From Streptomyces luteolifulvus (lineage in GTDB: Bacteria > Actinomycetota > Actinomycetes > Streptomycetales > Streptomycetaceae), in assembly GCF_008806595.1 (NCBI RefSeq), contig NZ_VZRB01000052.1:1-38786 (forward strand): 38,786 nucleotides of DNA, written 5' to 3'. A program made the translations under genes and the position numbers. The notes below the pieces were generated by a model. That model was not told the DNA's origin. It did no database searches and saw only the letters and a program-made list of their open reading frames with translations. Positions 31,922-38,786 of this stretch are shown one piece after another. Within the stretch, counting starts at the first letter, position 1, and the number at the start of each line of letters is the position of its first letter.

Positions 31922-33736
31922 ATGCCAGCCAACTCCCAGCAGCAGCACGACCGCCGCAGACGCCGTACGTACCGACTCCTCGCCGCAGCCGCCGGTCTCG
32001 CCACCCTCGGCGCGCTGGCCGCGGCGGTGCCGGGGACGGCGTCCGCGAGCGACCGGTACCCGGGCGGCGGTCACTTCCCGAGCCGTTACCAGGACGTCCA
32101 GCTCCTCTCCTTCAACGACCTGCACGGCAACCTGGAGCCGCCGTCCGGTTCCTCCGGCCGGGTCACCGAGCTCCAGGCGGACGGCACGACGAAGACCATC
32201 GACGCGGGCGGTGTGGAGTACCTCGCCACGCATCTGCGCGAGGCCCGCAAGGGCAACCCGTACTCCATCACCGCGGCCGGCGGCGACATGGTCGGCGCCT
32301 CCCCGCTGATCTCCGGCCTCTTCCACGACGAGCCCACCATCGAGACGCTGAACAAGCTCGACCTCGATGTCACCTCCGTCGGCAACCACGAGTTCGACGA
32401 GGGCGCGCAGGAACTGGCCCGCCTGCAGAACGGCGGCTGCCACCCGACCGCCGGCTGCTCCACGGACGAGGAGTTCAAGGGGGCGGACTTCCCCTACCTC
32501 GCGGCGAACGTCCTGAACGAGAAGACCGCCAGGCCGATCCTCAAGCCGTACTGGGTGTGGAAGAAGCGCGACGTCAAGGTCGGCTTCATCGGCATCACCC
32601 TGGAAGGCACGCCCGACATCGTCTCCGCGGACGGCGTCAAGGGCCTCACCTTCAAGGACGAGGTCGAGACGATCAACAAGTACGCCAAGGTGCTCCAGCG
32701 GCAGGGCGTGAAGTCGATCGTCGCCCTGATCCACGAGGGCGGCTTCCCGGCATCGTCGTCGTACAACTACAACTGCGACTCCCCGGGCGCCGGCGCCGGC
32801 ATCTCCGGCCCGATCGTCGACATCGCCAAGAACATCTCGCCCTCGGTGGACGCGCTGGTGACGGGCCACACCCACACCGCGTACGCCTGCACGGTCCCCG
32901 ACCCGTCGGGCAAGCCCCGCATGGTCACCTCGGCCGCGTCCTTCGGCCGCCTCTACACGGACACCACGCTCACCTACGACCGTTGGACGGGTGACATCGT
33001 CCGTACGGCCGTGCAGTCGGCGAACCACGTGGTCACCCGGACGGTCCCCAAGGCCACCGACATGACCGAGCTGATCAGCAAGTGGAACACGCTCGCCGCG
33101 CCCATCGGCAACCGTCCCATCGGCTATATCTCCGCCGACATCCCGAACACCGGCACCGAGTCCCCGATGGGCGACCTGATCGCCGACGCTCAGTTCGCGT
33201 ACGGCAAGTCGCTCGACCCGGAGACCGACCTCGCGCTGATGAACCCGGGCGGCGTCCGGGCCGGACTGACCTACGCGGCCAAGGGCAGCGAGGGCGACGG
33301 CGTGGTGACCTATGCCGAGGGCTTCACCGTGCAGCCGTTCGCCAACACCGTGAACCTGCAGAACTTCACGGGCGCCCAGCTGATCCAGGTGCTCAAGGAG
33401 CAGGTCAGCGGCCCGAACGCGGCCGCCCCGAAGATCCTCCAGCCCTCCTCGGGTCTGACGTACACCCTGGACCTGACGAAGACGGGCGCCGACCGCGTGG
33501 TCGCCGACTCCGTCAAGCTCAACGGCACCGCGATCGACCCGTCCGCCACCTACCGCGTCGCGACCAACAGCTTCCTCGCGGGCGGCGGCGACGGCTTCCC
33601 GACGCTGGCCCTGGGCACGGACGACCTGGTCGGCACCGACGACCTGACGGCCCTGGAGCAGTACCTGACCGCCAACTCCTCGGCCACGAACCCGCTCGCG
33701 CCGCCGGCCACCGGCCGGATCACGGTCGTGCAGTAG
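31922..33736 (+). CDS. secreted 5'-nucleotidase / UshA-type metallophosphoesterase
   Basis: A 604-residue exported enzyme that would release phosphate from nucleotides outside the cell. An Arg-rich start (residues 11-15) and a hydrophobic stretch end near TASAS (40-43), suggesting Sec or Tat export. The metallophosphatase domain has Asp66-x-His68 in FNDLHGN, GD at 121-122, GNHE at 154-157 and GHTH at 315-318. The C-terminal 5_nucleotid_C domain (about 385-590) includes MNPGGVRAGLTY and a YRVATNSFLAGGGDGF substrate-binding loop. Its function fits the phosphate genes upstream, though no firm PHO box is seen. Confidence 0.95.
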   Translation: MPANSQQQHDRRRRRTYRLLAAAAGLATLGALAAAVPGTASASDRYPGGGHFPSRYQDVQLLSFNDLHGNLEPPSGSSGRVTELQADGTTKTIDAGGVEYLATHLREARKGNPYSITAAGGDMVGASPLISGLFHDEPTIETLNKLDLDVTSVGNHEFDEGAQELARLQNGGCHPTAGCSTDEEFKGADFPYLAANVLNEKTARPILKPYWVWKKRDVKVGFIGITLEGTPDIVSADGVKGLTFKDEVETINKYAKVLQRQGVKSIVALIHEGGFPASSSYNYNCDSPGAGAGISGPIVDIAKNISPSVDALVTGHTHTAYACTVPDPSGKPRMVTSAASFGRLYTDTTLTYDRWTGDIVRTAVQSANHVVTRTVPKATDMTELISKWNTLAAPIGNRPIGYISADIPNTGTESPMGDLIADAQFAYGKSLDPETDLALMNPGGVRAGLTYAAKGSEGDGVVTYAEGFTVQPFANTVNLQNFTGAQLIQVLKEQVSGPNAAAPKILQPSSGLTYTLDLTKTGADRVVADSVKLNGTAIDPSATYRVATNSFLAGGGDGFPTLALGTDDLVGTDDLTALEQYLTANSSATNPLAPPATGRITVVQ

Positions 33737-33817
33737 GGCCGGAAGTGATCGTGAGGTAGATCGCATACCTCGGGAAGAGGTTGCGGGTGGGGGGCGTACG
33801 CATGATCGGATGGATCG

Positions 33818-35032
33818 ATGCGTTCCCCCCACCACATAACGGCGCATCCTTATCCAAATCCATACGACGAACTCGGCAGTCTGGCCGACGGTCCGCTGGA
33901 GGAGTTCCTCCACGACGACACGCCTGACGTGCCGGAAGGGCCGGCGGCCCAGGACGAACCCTGGGCCCCGCCCAACCATCGCCGAGGCAGCCGGCGCCGT
34001 CGGCGCAGCCGGTTCGCGGGCCTGCCGCTCGCGATGAAGGTCGCAGTCGGACTCGCCGCCCTCGCCGCCCTCCTGACCCTCGCCGACCGCTGGGCACTCC
34101 TGTACGCCGAGCACCGGGCCGCGGACGCCCTCGAGGACAAGCTGAAGCTGAGCGCGGCACCCGAGGTGGAGATCGGCGGCTTCCCCTTCCTCACCCAACT
34201 CGCCGACGGCCGCCTGGAGTCGGTGAAGGTGACCGTCCCGGACGTGGCGGCCGACCGGGTCTCGCTGGCGCAGGTGACGGCGACCGCGCACGGCGTACGG
34301 CTGGAGACCGACGGACCGACCGACTTACGCAGCGCACGGATCCCCCGCCTCGACGGCGAAGTTCTCCTCTCCTTCGACGACCTGAACCGCGAACTCGGCG
34401 CATCCCAGGTGACGTTCACGGGTCATGGCACCGACCGGGTGCTGGCCCGTGGCACGCTCCCGGTGGCGGGACACGACCTTCGCCTGCGGGCCGACGCCCG
34501 CATCCGCCGCGACAGCGGCCACGGCATTTCCACCCAGATCGGCGGAATGCGCCTGGACATAGGGGACTTGGCGACCTACCGGCCGGGGGTCCGGGCCTCG
34601 GAGGGCCTGCACCTGACTCCCGGCTCCGCCAGACGCCTGGCCCATGAGACGAGCAAGGCGAAGGCACTACTGGCGGTTCCCTCGGTGGTACGCCGGCTGG
34701 GTGTGTCCGACTCTCTGGTGCATGAGGCGCTGCGCTCCGACGCGGCACTGTCGCGTCTGACGGGCACACCACACTTCGTCCGCCGGGCCATGAGCCTCAA
34801 CCTCATCGACCTCGCTCTGCAACACCCGGAACTGCTGGGGCGCCTCGGCCTCGACCCCGCCCTGCTGAACACCCTCCCCCGCCTCACCCGCCCCGTCCTC
34901 ACCGACCGCCTGTCCCTCGGCTTCAGCCTCCCGAAGCCGCAACGCGGGCAACTGCGGCTGCGGGACGTACGGGTGGAGAAGGACGGGATCAGGGTGCGGA
35001 TCGAGGGGAGGGGGTTGGGGGTGGGGGGCTGA
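33818..35032 (+). CDS. DUF2993 (LmeA-like) membrane-anchored protein
   Basis: A 404-residue protein. Residues 1-65 are a Pro/Asp-rich then strongly basic cytoplasmic tail, residues about 69-90 form one membrane helix (LAMKVAVGLAALAALLTLA), and the remainder is outside. The outer domain has the DUF2993 pattern of repeated VTATAHGVRLE and LDGEVLLSF strands, a lipid-binding tubular fold related to LmeA of mycobacteria. The lipid or envelope role is by family only. ATG 33818 has no clear ribosome binding site. It may be transcribed with the nucleotidase, 81 nt upstream. Confidence 0.82.
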   Translation: MRSPHHITAHPYPNPYDELGSLADGPLEEFLHDDTPDVPEGPAAQDEPWAPPNHRRGSRRRRRSRFAGLPLAMKVAVGLAALAALLTLADRWALLYAEHRAADALEDKLKLSAAPEVEIGGFPFLTQLADGRLESVKVTVPDVAADRVSLAQVTATAHGVRLETDGPTDLRSARIPRLDGEVLLSFDDLNRELGASQVTFTGHGTDRVLARGTLPVAGHDLRLRADARIRRDSGHGISTQIGGMRLDIGDLATYRPGVRASEGLHLTPGSARRLAHETSKAKALLAVPSVVRRLGVSDSLVHEALRSDAALSRLTGTPHFVRRAMSLNLIDLALQHPELLGRLGLDPALLNTLPRLTRPVLTDRLSLGFSLPKPQRGQLRLRDVRVEKDGIRVRIEGRGLGVGG

Positions 35033-35094
35033 GGCGGGCAGGCGGGGCCCCGACGAGGGGCTCCACCGGATGTGAACTTTCGCCGTGTTGTCTG

Positions 35095-35409
35095 TCACCG
35101 CTGGTTGGCATGGATGCGAGCGCCTCGGCTGACCGCGATACGAAGGATGTCGCCCAGCGACTCCACGGCCCGGGTGAGAGCGAAGCGCACGGCGAGTTCA
35201 CCTGCCTTGGCGTCGGCGAGGACGGCTCGGGCCCCGGCGAGTACCTGTTCGCCGGAGTGGAGTTGGGCAGCCTCCACATCGTCGGCGACCAGGGAGAGCC
35301 TGCTGTGATCGCTGTCCGTGCTGAGGTAGCAGGGCTTTCCCTCGGGGGTGGTCCAGGGCAGAAGGCGGAGCCTGATGTCCGGTGCCGGCGGTTCTCCGGC
35401 GGTGCTCAC
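35095..35409 (-). CDS. hypothetical protein, coupled small gene 2
   Basis: A 104-residue soluble protein beginning MSTAGEPPAPDIRLRLLPW. It has a short strand region (KPCYLSTD), then a long helix region (AAQLHSGEQVLAGARAVLADAKAGELAVRFALTRAVESLGD). I recognise no named domain, though proteins starting this way seem common next to XRE-DUF397 loci in Streptomyces. Its ATG overlaps the stop of the upstream small gene by 4 nt, so the two are co-translated. They run divergent from the XRE regulator. Confidence 0.78.
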   Translation of the reverse strand: MSTAGEPPAPDIRLRLLPWTTPEGKPCYLSTDSDHSRLSLVADDVEAAQLHSGEQVLAGARAVLADAKAGELAVRFALTRAVESLGDILRIAVSRGARIHANQR

Positions 35410-35744
35410 GCGGACACCTCCATTCCGTGGATACGGCGCGGGCCGACATCAATGCCGTGGGCGGCGAGCCAGAGGGCGCGGCGGCGTTGGCGTTGCCGTT
35501 TCCGTTCGTGGCGCTCATCCGGGGTGAGGAGGTAAGGGCGCACGAGAGGGGCGTTGTGCTCAAAGGGCCATACGTCGTCCAGGGGGCGGCCAGGACGACG
35601 TACGGGCGAAACGGGGGCTGCGGCCAATGGTGCAGTCACCGGCGGTTGGGGCGGGACGGCTCGGTGTCGGCCCCGGGCGGGCAGCAGTGCCCGCACCAGT
35701 GCGAGCAGTAGCGATTCGATGAACGCGGCGGTACGTTCGCGCAT
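35406..35744 (-). CDS. hypothetical protein, coupled small gene 1
   Basis: A 112-residue, very basic protein. It begins with an amphipathic or hydrophobic helix (MRERTAAFIESLLLALVRALLPARGRHR) and continues Pro-rich, ending with an ERKRQRQRRRALWLAAHGIDVGPRRIHG segment. I know no domain. ATG 35744 is firm because AAGGAG lies 7 nt upstream; the frame stays open much further upstream but that is the shadow of the XRE gene. It is divergent from the XRE gene, separated by 183 bp, and coupled to the next small gene. Confidence 0.75.
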   Translation of the reverse strand: MRERTAAFIESLLLALVRALLPARGRHRAVPPQPPVTAPLAAAPVSPVRRPGRPLDDVWPFEHNAPLVRPYLLTPDERHERKRQRQRRRALWLAAHGIDVGPRRIHGMEVSA

Positions 35745-35892
35745 GTCGGCGCTCCTTGAAAGCGTCGGCCACGCCCCCGGGCCGAGCTGCATCGGCCGCG
35801 GGGGTTTGTCGTGGCAGGGATGTGACGAGCGGTGATTACCGTTCGTGCCCTGATCGTCACAGGTGCGGCGTACGCTGCGGAAGGGGGTTGGT

Positions 35893-35914
35893 GTTGCCTG
35901 GGGCGCCAGGCAAC
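35893..35914. promoter_or_regulatory. 22-bp perfect inverted repeat ahead of the XRE gene
   Basis: GTTGCCTGG (35893-35901) and CCAGGCAAC (35906-35914) are perfect 9-bp arms around GGCG, ending 14 nt before GTG 35928 and just before its ribosome binding site. It is the best candidate operator for the XRE protein and could also form an RNA hairpin. Confidence 0.7.
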
Positions 35915-35927
35915 GGGGAGGGGTGAC

Positions 35928-36755
35928 GTGGGCGAACCTGTTGACGGGCAACCAGTCTCGGGGCGGGCTGTACTGGGGCAGACGCTGAAGGTGCTCCGGG
36001 AGAAGGCGGGGAAATCGCTGGGGCAGTTGGCTGACGAAACCGGGTACGACAAGAGCTATCTGAGTCGGCTGGAGTCGGGGGAGCGGCTGTCGAAGGTGAC
36101 GGTGATGGAGGACCTGGATGGGTATTTCGGGTGCTCCGGCCTGCTGGTCAGCCACTGGAAGTTGGCGCGGCACGACGCCTTCAAAGACAAGTACAAGGAG
36201 TTCATGCGGCTGGAGGCAATGGCACGGATCATGCACAAGTACGCACCGAACGTGCCTGGGCTGTTGCAGACCGAGCAGTTTGCCCGCGAAGTGTTGTCTG
36301 AGCCCCAGACAACGGACCAGGGCGTTGAGGCGGTCGAGGAACAAGTGGCCGCGCGCCTGGGGCGGCAGCTGCTGCTGCGCAAGGACCCGGCGCCCAGCGT
36401 CCGTTTCGTGATCGATGAACTCGCGTTCCGTCGCACCTCGGCCAGCGCCACAACCTGGGAAGATCAGTTGCTGCACCTCGAGGCCGTCGCGAACTGGTCG
36501 AACGTCGTAGTCCAAGTATTGCCGTTCTCTGCCGGGGTCCACGCCCTCATGGGGAAAGGCTCGTTGACCCTGCTCTGGCAGAAGGACGGAAGTGCTGTCG
36601 CCTACACGGAAGGGGACAGCAGTGGTCTGCTGATGGACCGTCCAGAGGACGTCACGCGCCATCGTTTGTCCTACGATCGGCTCCGGGATCTGGCGCTGTG
36701 CCCGTCGGACTCGCTGACGTTCATCAAGGACGCACTGAAGGAGCACAGATCATGA
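35928..36755 (+). CDS. XRE family transcriptional regulator with DUF5753 domain
   Basis: A 275-residue DNA-binding protein. The XRE helix-turn-helix is at about residues 16-70 (LREKAGKSLGQLADETGYDKSYLSRLESGE, split here by its turn at 38-42). The DUF5753 domain fills about 95-270, with HKYAPNVPGLLQTEQFAR near its start. GTG 35928 follows GGGGAGGGG; the frame stays open upstream but crosses the palindrome. Such regulators are paired with small DUF397 proteins and control development or antibiotic genes in Streptomyces. The DUF397 gene follows with a 4-nt overlap. Confidence 0.93.
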   Translation: MGEPVDGQPVSGRAVLGQTLKVLREKAGKSLGQLADETGYDKSYLSRLESGERLSKVTVMEDLDGYFGCSGLLVSHWKLARHDAFKDKYKEFMRLEAMARIMHKYAPNVPGLLQTEQFAREVLSEPQTTDQGVEAVEEQVAARLGRQLLLRKDPAPSVRFVIDELAFRRTSASATTWEDQLLHLEAVANWSNVVVQVLPFSAGVHALMGKGSLTLLWQKDGSAVAYTEGDSSGLLMDRPEDVTRHRLSYDRLRDLALCPSDSLTFIKDALKEHRS

Positions 36756-36973
36756 AGCACATTCCCGACCTCGGTACCGCCGCCTGGCGCAAGTCGTCCT
36801 ACAGCGACGGAGGGGACAACAACTGCGTCGAGGTCGCCGACGGCTACCCCGGCCTCATCCCTGTCCGGGACAGCAAGACCCCGGCGACCCGCCCGCTGGT
36901 CTTCTCCGCCGCTTCCTGGTCCGCGTTCGTGGAGCGGGTCAAGGGCGAGGCGGATGCGAGCATGCTCGGGTAG
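36752..36973 (+). CDS. DUF397 domain protein
   Basis: A 73-residue protein of the DUF397 family. The family pattern is clear: WRKSSYSDGGDNNCVEVAD near 12-30, then VRDSKTP near 38-44, and WSAFVERVK near 57-65. These proteins are the usual partner of XRE/DUF5753 regulators and act like an antagonist or toxin-antitoxin-style mate. ATG 36752 overlaps the XRE stop by 4 nt. Confidence 0.95.
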   Translation: MKHIPDLGTAAWRKSSYSDGGDNNCVEVADGYPGLIPVRDSKTPATRPLVFSAASWSAFVERVKGEADASMLG

Positions 36974-37013
36974 ACCCGGGCCGATCTCGAATTGATGACG
37001 CCATCACTAAGGG

Positions 37014-37241
37014 TCACACGTCCGTGACCGTCAATGTCGTGCGGATCAGAGCGCCAGGCAGGCTCACCTTGGGCGTAGGCGCGCTCAAGGCCGCCTCGGC
37101 AGGGAAGCCGAGACTGCGGCCCAAGGCTGCTGCCACGGTCGCAAAGAGCGAGGCCGTCGACCCGATTGGGCCGCGGTCAAAGTAACTGGCCACGCCATAC
37201 CCAGGATCGCCCAGGCCACGGAGAACCTGAGCCCCGACGTT
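37014..37241 (-). pseudogene. unrecognised minus-strand coding remnant
   Basis: A minus-strand frame is open for 75 codons, ending at TGA 37014-37016. It reads like protein: GLGDPGYGVASYFDRGPIG, then STASLFATVAAALGRSLGF. There is no ATG; GTG 37193 would give 59 residues but has no ribosome binding site. The upstream end is a stop (37242-37244). I think it is the 3' end of a gene whose beginning is lost, but I cannot name the family. The opposite strand in this stretch reads less like protein. Confidence 0.35.
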
Positions 37242-37280
37242 TCAATGGCTTCCTCCGAGCGATGGGAACTGGATCCCTTT

Positions 37281-37445
37281 ATGACTGCCGCTCATCGAAT
37301 CGATATTGATGACCCGGAAATAGAGATGGACGAGGCGCAGCGCCTCCTCTACCGAGGAGAGCCATTTACGGGTGAGGTGACGGAGTTCCTTTCCGGCAAG
37401 CTGGTGAGCCTGGACAGCTATGAGGCTTTTCCAACCTCCTTGTGA
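37281..37445 (+). pseudogene. YwqK/MORN-type antitoxin-like gene, cut by the IS element
   Basis: The reading frame gives MTAAHRIDIDDPEIEMDEAQ, then RLLYRGEPFTGEVTEFLSG and KLVSLDSYE, after which it enters the IS end and stops within 6 residues. The opening looks like the first repeat of the YwqK family (MORN-like repeats, often with a toxin), in which more repeats would follow. The break coincides with the IS left end at 37426. The sequence after the right end does not continue the frame, so the remainder is lost. ATG 37245 is an alternative start. GC content is lower than in the core genes. Confidence 0.55.
37426..37441 (+). repeat. left terminal inverted repeat of the IS element
   Basis: CTTTTCCAACCTCCTT matches the right end at 14 of 16 positions, the first 12 without a break. 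Confidence 0.7.
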
Positions 37446-37471
37446 GGGAGGCAGCTTGGGGTGGCAGAACG

Positions 37472-37531
37472 GCGAAGCTCCTGGTAGATGGGTTGTCGAC
37501 CAAGATCAACCTTCTCCGCCAGGAGCTTCGC
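37472..37531 (+). promoter_or_regulatory. stem-loop covering the transposase ribosome binding site
   Basis: GCGAAGCTCCTGG (37472-37484) pairs perfectly with CCAGGAGCTTCGC (37519-37531), a 13-bp stem with a 34-nt loop. The second arm contains AGGAG (37521-37525) and ends one base before GTG 37532. Any transcript entering from the left flank would fold and hide the start, limiting transposase production. Confidence 0.75.
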
Positions 37532-38296
37532 GTGCTTGTCTACCCGTCCGGGTTGGATCTGTCCATTTCCACCTTGCGGCTGGTGAGGCGCGAACTGGCT
37601 GCTCACCGCCGCCGGATCGGAACGCGCTGGAGGCGGTTGACCTGCGCCCGTCAGGCGCTGCAGCCCTTGGCCCATCTCCGATGCGGTCACACCTTCGCGC
37701 AGCTCGCGGCGGGGTTCGGCGTTGGCCTGGCCACCGCCCACCGCTATGTCAGCGAAGTCGTTGAGGTCCTGGCCGTACTCGCGCCGAGCCTCCACGAAGC
37801 TATGACCGTCGCGGCTACCAAGGCGTTCGTGATCCTGGACGGCACGCTGCTACCGATCGACCGGATCGCCGCCGACCGGCCCTTCTACTCGGGCAAGCAC
37901 AAGAAGCACGGGATGAACGTGCAGGTCATCACCGATCCGTTCGGTCGTCTGATCTGGGCGTCACCGGCACTGCCCGGCGCGGTACACGACATCAAGGCCG
38001 CCCGCACCCACGGCGTCATCGACGCCTTGACCGCGGCCGGCGTTCCGTGCTGGGCGGACAAGGCCTACCAAGGAGCCGACCGCACCGTGCGCGTGCCCTA
38101 CCGCGGCCGCTGGGACAAACTGTCCGTCGGCCAGCAGGCGGTCAACCGCTCCCACGCCAAGATCCGAGCCCTCGGCGAACAGGCCATGGCCACCATCAAG
38201 TCCTGGCGCCTCCTACGCAAACTCCGTTGCAGCACAAACCGCATCACCGACATCGTCAAGGCCGTCCTGGCCTTGCAGCTCGCTACCCCAGCATGA
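37532..38296 (+). CDS. IS5-family transposase (DDE_Tnp_4 type)
   Basis: A 254-residue transposase that cuts and joins the element ends. A helical N-terminal region (about 15-75), including a helix-turn-helix near FAQLAAGFGVGLATAHRYV, is followed by the DDE core: first Asp in FVILDGTLLPIDRI, second in PGAVHDIKA, and the final part in ADKAYQGADR and HAKIRALGEQAMATIKSW, which carries the catalytic Glu. It looks complete. GTG 37532 follows AGGAG at 37521-37525. It resembles IS112-like elements of Streptomyces. Confidence 0.92.
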   Translation: MLVYPSGLDLSISTLRLVRRELAAHRRRIGTRWRRLTCARQALQPLAHLRCGHTFAQLAAGFGVGLATAHRYVSEVVEVLAVLAPSLHEAMTVAATKAFVILDGTLLPIDRIAADRPFYSGKHKKHGMNVQVITDPFGRLIWASPALPGAVHDIKAARTHGVIDALTAAGVPCWADKAYQGADRTVRVPYRGRWDKLSVGQQAVNRSHAKIRALGEQAMATIKSWRLLRKLRCSTNRITDIVKAVLALQLATPA

Positions 38297-38307
38297 GGCT
38301 GGGACGG

Positions 38308-38322
38308 CACAGCGAAGCTGTG
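38308..38322 (+). terminator. small hairpin after the transposase
   Basis: CACAGC and GCTGTG pair around GAA, 12 nt after the transposase stop. A second stem (CCCAGC with GCTGGG) overlaps the stop codon. There is no T tract. They may end transposase transcription or protect its RNA. Confidence 0.35.
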
Positions 38323-38363
38323 GGTAAGGCCGATCTCAACCGCATCAAAGGAGCGCGCTGACC

Positions 38364-38609
38364 ATGGCGGACGTCAGAGTCACCTACGACAAGACGGCGG
38401 ATGCCGCGTATGTGTACTTCATAGATCCACAAGCCCGCGCGAAGGCGGCACGCATGTATCCCTGTGATCCGGTAGAGGTCGGCGGCGTGATCAACCTCGA
38501 CTTCGATGAGCAGGGCCGCCTCATCGGTATCGAGGTGCTGGCGGCCAGTTCGAAGCTGCCAAAGTACCTACTCGACTCAGCGGAGCGTGATGACACCGAA
38601 GGCTCATGA
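38364..38609 (+). CDS. DUF2283 domain protein, probable IS passenger
   Basis: An 81-residue protein of the DUF2283 family. The family pattern is clear: VTYDKTADAAYVYF near 6-19, then VGGVINLDFDEQGRLIGIEVLAASSKLP near 39-66. DUF2283 proteins are small, of unknown role, and sometimes paired with toxin-like genes. AAAGGAG sits 11 nt before ATG 38364. It lies inside the region bounded by the IS inverted repeats, on the same strand as the transposase and 67 nt after it. Confidence 0.88.
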   Translation: MADVRVTYDKTADAAYVYFIDPQARAKAARMYPCDPVEVGGVINLDFDEQGRLIGIEVLAASSKLPKYLLDSAERDDTEGS

Positions 38610-38650
38610 GGCGGTTCGACCGCACAAGTCGCAGCCGCCTACGGCCCCGT

Positions 38651-38666
38651 AGGAAGGTTGGAAAAG
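38651..38666 (-). repeat. right terminal inverted repeat of the IS element
   Basis: Read on the minus strand this is CTTTTCCAACCTTCCT, matching the left end at 14 of 16 positions. Confidence 0.7.
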
Positions 38667-38786
38667 TACCCATGACGGCGCTGTGCGCCGGCACCGTGGC
38701 GGGATGAGAATCCGGGGCGCGTAACGGCTTCTGGCCGGTGGGTGGTTGGCTTCTGTGCGCGGGTTGAGTGCTCTGTGGCGCCGTTC

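Larger units (their letters stand above)
37426..38666. mobile_element. IS5-like insertion element with passenger gene
   Basis: The ends share a perfect 12-bp inverted repeat CTTTTCCAACCT (37426-37437, and the complement at 38655-38666), with partial matching for about four more bases. Between them lie a transposase (37532-38296) and a DUF2283 gene (38364-38609). Its 1241 bp is longer than most IS5/IS112-type elements, which are about 850-900 bp. No clear target duplication is seen at the flanks, so the element may have been rearranged. An alternative shorter right end near 38331 is a poor match. Confidence 0.65.

Noticed and set aside
31901..34291. A 796-codon minus-strand open frame opposite the 5'-nucleotidase
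   Set aside because: The composition is that of an antisense shadow (Arg, Val, Gly, Asp repeats); the plus strand has complete catalytic motifs.
36979..36988. GGCCGATCTC repeated at 38328-38337 as a possible target duplication
   Set aside because: The copies do not lie at either IS boundary; a 10-bp match is likely chance or unrelated.
38320..38331. Possible right end of the IS element (GTGGGTAAGGCC) just after the transposase
   Set aside because: On the complement it matches the left end at only 12 of 19 scattered positions, while 38655-38666 matches 12 in a row.
38610..38786. Possible gene or tRNA at the right edge
   Set aside because: Beyond the IS end there is no frame with a start signal and no cloverleaf pattern. 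CGGCGC-TGT-GCGCCG at 38676-38690 is a short hairpin only.
1..38786. CRISPR array or tRNA genes
   Set aside because: No regularly spaced repeats and no tRNA-like sequences were seen on reading both strands.

Overview
The window is high-GC actinobacterial DNA and almost certainly a Streptomyces chromosome. The signs are strong G/C bias at third codon positions, many GTG starts, MshD (mycothiol synthesis), an XRE-DUF397 pair, and a gene order (Pit / PstBACS / Nudix / CHAD / Ppk) that I recall from the S. coelicolor core chromosome around SCO4126-SCO4152. That recollection was not checked against a database.

Layout. (1) 1-172: the 3' end of an rRNA operon (5S rRNA and a strong terminator). (2) 197-7916: a GNAT gene, then a six-gene minus-strand operon encoding a membrane machine that resembles a reduced type IV secretion system (T4SS). 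Read in transcription order it has VirB2-like, VirB8-like, VirB6/TrbL-like, VirB3+VirB4-N-like, VirB4-C ATPase and VirD4/TraG-like proteins. I believe this is the cluster named cmdABCDEF in S. coelicolor, linked there to differentiation. No relaxase is present. (3) 8328-11916: a divergent TetR/SDR pair with operator-like repeats, a bifunctional cell-wall hydrolase (SLT + NlpC/P60) that could serve as the VirB1-like partner, and a PAP2 lipid phosphatase. (4) 11947-15601: a lipoprotein-like berberine-bridge-type flavoenzyme, a 56-residue Cys/His protein, an LppX-like lipoprotein, a 58-residue conserved-looking small protein, and the copper sensor CsoR with a perfect operator upstream. (5) 15826-25704: a phosphate block. 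It holds DUF47 + Pit, convergent PstSCAB behind a tandem-repeat PHO box, a Nudix hydrolase, a CHAD protein and polyphosphate kinase. (6) 26362-30761: a five-gene sigma / zinc anti-sigma / ABC exporter operon with overlapping genes. (7) 30827-35032: MshD, a secreted 5'-nucleotidase and a DUF2993 protein. (8) 35095-38786: an accessory-looking end with two small coupled genes, an XRE regulator behind a 22-bp palindrome, DUF397, decayed gene fragments, and an IS5-like element.

How the genes work together. The phosphate block covers low-affinity uptake (Pit), high-affinity uptake (Pst), polyphosphate storage (Ppk with CHAD) and, further right, extracellular nucleotide scavenging (5'-nucleotidase). 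A stable hairpin between pstS and pstC probably lets the binding protein be made in excess of the permease.

Most interesting points. The T4SS-like machine has VirB4 split across two genes, its N-half fused to a VirB3-like protein, and a VirD4-like partner without a recognisable Walker A motif. The IS-like element has matching ends at 37426 and 38666, so it appears to carry a DUF2283 passenger gene, and it has a stem-loop that covers the transposase ribosome binding site.
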